DNA of 64,000 nucleotides from contig JABMCL010002010.1 in NCBI GenBank assembly GCA_018857735.1, positions 452,001 to 516,000 of the forward strand. Direction: 5' to 3'. Both the position numbers and the translations under genes were made by a program. The stretch is from Alviniconcha marisindica. Lineage: Eukaryota > Mollusca > Gastropoda > Provannidae. Every line of letters starts with the position of its first letter. The first letter of the stretch is position 1. Under the pieces are notes generated by a model. It did no database searches and was not told where the DNA came from. It worked only from the letters and a program-made list of their open reading frames with translations. This document shows, one piece after another, positions 61,990 to 64,000 of this stretch.

Positions 61990-62330
61990 CAACAACTTGA
62001 GGAGCTAGCTCCGTCATTTGTCAACAACAAGAAGGAGCTAGCTCCGTCATTTGCTAACAACAGTTTGAGGAGCTAGAGTTAGCTCCGTCATTTGTCAACA
62101 ACAACAACAAGGAGCTAGCTCCGTCATTTGTCAACAACAACAAGGAGCTAGCTCCGTCGTTTGTCAACAACAACAAGGAGCTAGCTCCGTCGTTTGTCAA
62201 CAACAACAACAAGGAGTTAGCTCCGTCATTTGTCAACAAAAACCTGAGGAGCTAGCTCCGTCATTTGTCAACAAAAACCTGAGGAGCTAGCTCCGCCATT
62301 TGTTAACAACAGTTTGAGGAGATTGTGAGG
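61990..62330. repeat. ~33-bp minisatellite, ~10 copies
   Basis: GGAGCTAGCTCCGTCATTTG plus TCAACAACAA with variable (CAA)n. GGAGCTAGCTCC is a 12-bp perfect palindrome in every unit. A 52-bp repeat (GTGAGGCAGAGCTGCGTGAT, CTGTTAACAACAACTTAAGA) follows to 62475 in three copies. Confidence 0.92.
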
Positions 62331-64000
62331 CAGAGCTGCGTGATCTGTTAACAACAACTTAAGACTAATAAGAGGGTGTGAGGCAGAGCTGCGTGATCTG
62401 TTAACAACAACTTAAGACTAATAAGAGGGTGTGAGGCAGAGCTGCGTGATCTGTTAACAACAACTTAAGAGGGTGTGAGGCTGGGGGACGGGGGAGCGCT
62501 GACAGTGGGACTGTTTATCATTGCGGGCCGTGAGAACTGTGTGAGTGGAAGCTTGTTCATTACTTATGAATATATATAATACAACAATATCAAGTATACA
62601 TGTGTATTAGTCGTAGTCCCCGCCCCCTTGCGTGCGTGTGTTGGACTCTTCCATTTCTTCTTTCTGCGCGCGAGGGTCTGCCCATTTTTAGTTTCTTGGT
62701 GTGTGGATTGTTTCGCGGGGGAAAAAAAGGGGGGGGGGGAGGAGGGAGGTCACTCTGTGCTGTAAACAACAAAAACCAGCAACAACAAATAGGCACTTAC
62801 ATTCATTTGAACGCTGGATTGACTCAAATCATCGTACATGCCACCTGTCGGCACAGTACTACACGGCGGCCGGATCGAAAGCTTGTGGGAACGTAACTAG
62901 AGAAGTCGGAGCTCATCGCAGAACTTTGTGTGCTTAACCCCTTCACTGCCGGAGCCTGTAAAATTTCCGGGCTGAAAGATGCACGAACGCGCCTACAAAC
63001 AGTATATTTTCCGGTCCTATGTCACATCTACTTTCAGTGCTAAGCGGTTTGACGAAAATCCTTTCAAATGCCAGTGTAAAAAAAGAAGACTAAGGGTTTC
63101 AGGTTTTGCAGTTTCATTGGTCGTTTTTAAGAGACATCATGGCAGTGAAGGGATTAATCACTGTGGTGTGTAGTGTTTGGCACACGCACCACCGCCTGTC
63201 TTTCTCCGCGGGAAGGTTACAGTCTGCTCTGGTATTTCAATTTCCCGTGTTGTGCTTGTGTCGAGGTTAAGACTGTGGATCAGACCTGAATGGATTTTGA
63301 GACATTATGAGAAGCGCTAGAAGGTTTGGGTGACATGGACTCATTTTGAACGAGCCAAAGCGTAACGTATGTTTGTTCTAGCATGTCGGAGTTTAAAAAA
63401 AGAAAAGAAAAAAAGAAGAAAAAAGAAGAAGAAATATTCTATTTTAAAAAAAAGAAAAGAAAAAAAAAGAAGATAGAACAATGGGCTTAAAATAGCCACA
63501 AAAACTAGAAGAGTGAACTATTAGCCTCAGCTCAATTTTTTTTTCTCTTATCAGCGTCGGGGAGAGATTATAATATGCAAACAGCGGGGAAGCAAATCAG
63601 CAGAGATAAATTTTTAAGAGCCCTTCGTGTCGGGAACGACCAACACGGGGCGGAGAACACATCCTTTATCGGCCGTTTTAGAGATGAGTGCCTTCGCCCT
63701 CTGGGGCCTTAACTATGAATCGGGCCTAAAGCGGTAGGCCGGCCTAAATCTCAAGGCTATTGACAATGGCCCCAAAATGGTAACCATGGACCGGGACTAC
63801 ACCAAAGTCCGGGCCGAACCTCGGGCCTAAACAGCCGATATTTAGGCTAGCGATTTCGCTGGACTAAAGGTCGTAGGCCCGGGACTATGACTGCTTTTGG
63901 CCTTGTTATGCTTGGAAAGTTGGTTTTTCTTGTTGTTTTTGTTAGTTTTCTTGTTGTTTTTGTTATTTTTTTGCTGTTGTTGCGTTTTTACGTCTGAATC

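Larger units (their letters stand above)
48694..64000 (+). other. CHSY1 first intron (at least 15.3 kb) or beyond; no further exon found
   Basis: None of the reading frames to the right edge resembles the remaining chondroitin synthase. The stretch is filled with microsatellites, minisatellites, SINEs and DNA transposons listed separately. Unannotated parts, including 62500-64000, show no recognisable gene. Confidence 0.6.

Noticed and set aside
48694..64000. Second CHSY1 exon
   Set aside because: Looked for the expected FYENYEQ- and DVD-type blocks in the provided frames and did not find them; the rest of the gene is presumably to the right.

Overview
The window is animal nuclear DNA: intron-rich, AT-leaning and packed with tandem repeats, with GT-AG splice sites, (CA)n/(TC)n microsatellites, tRNA-derived SINEs and a CR1/L2-type LINE tail. 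Protein similarity and the SINE and LINE repertoire suggest a lophotrochozoan, probably a gastropod mollusc. That placement is inference and no species is claimed.

Layout. (1) 684-15156, plus strand: 18 exons of UPF1 (RENT1), the nonsense-mediated decay (NMD) helicase. The helicase core and SQ-rich C-terminus are complete; the N-terminal third (CH zinc domain) lies left of the window. The introns carry many private minisatellites, several of which have copied the gene's own splice sites. (2) 15157-25950: converging 3' UTRs and intergenic DNA. (3) 25951-46873, minus strand: a complete 10-exon gene for an RPRD2-like protein (995 aa, CID domain plus a long proline-rich tail), whose introns hold minisatellites, an L2-like LINE tail and a 2.24-kb TIR element. 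(4) About 46.9-47.9 kb: a head-to-head intergenic region with a perfect CRE and a YY1-like site. (5) 47905-48693, plus strand: first coding exon of a chondroitin sulfate synthase 1 homologue. The rest of the window appears to be its first intron (at least 15.3 kb) or DNA beyond it, crowded with mobile elements: a foldback MITE, four or five copies of one tRNA-derived SINE, and a THAP-domain DNA transposon nested inside one of those SINEs.

The three genes act in separate processes: mRNA surveillance, RNA polymerase II CTD regulation and glycosaminoglycan synthesis. Only the last two may share a promoter region.

The observations most worth following are the 839-bp TTAA-flanked element with inward-facing THAP and PYxFEP-type ORFs and matching promoter-like modules at both ends (57024-57862); the amplification of UPF1 5' splice sites, and even a 16-nt microexon-like cassette, into minisatellites where decoy use would create premature stops; a new TA-flanked 2.24-kb TIR element (42356-44591); and very short insertions consisting only of the SINE 3' tail with target-site duplications.
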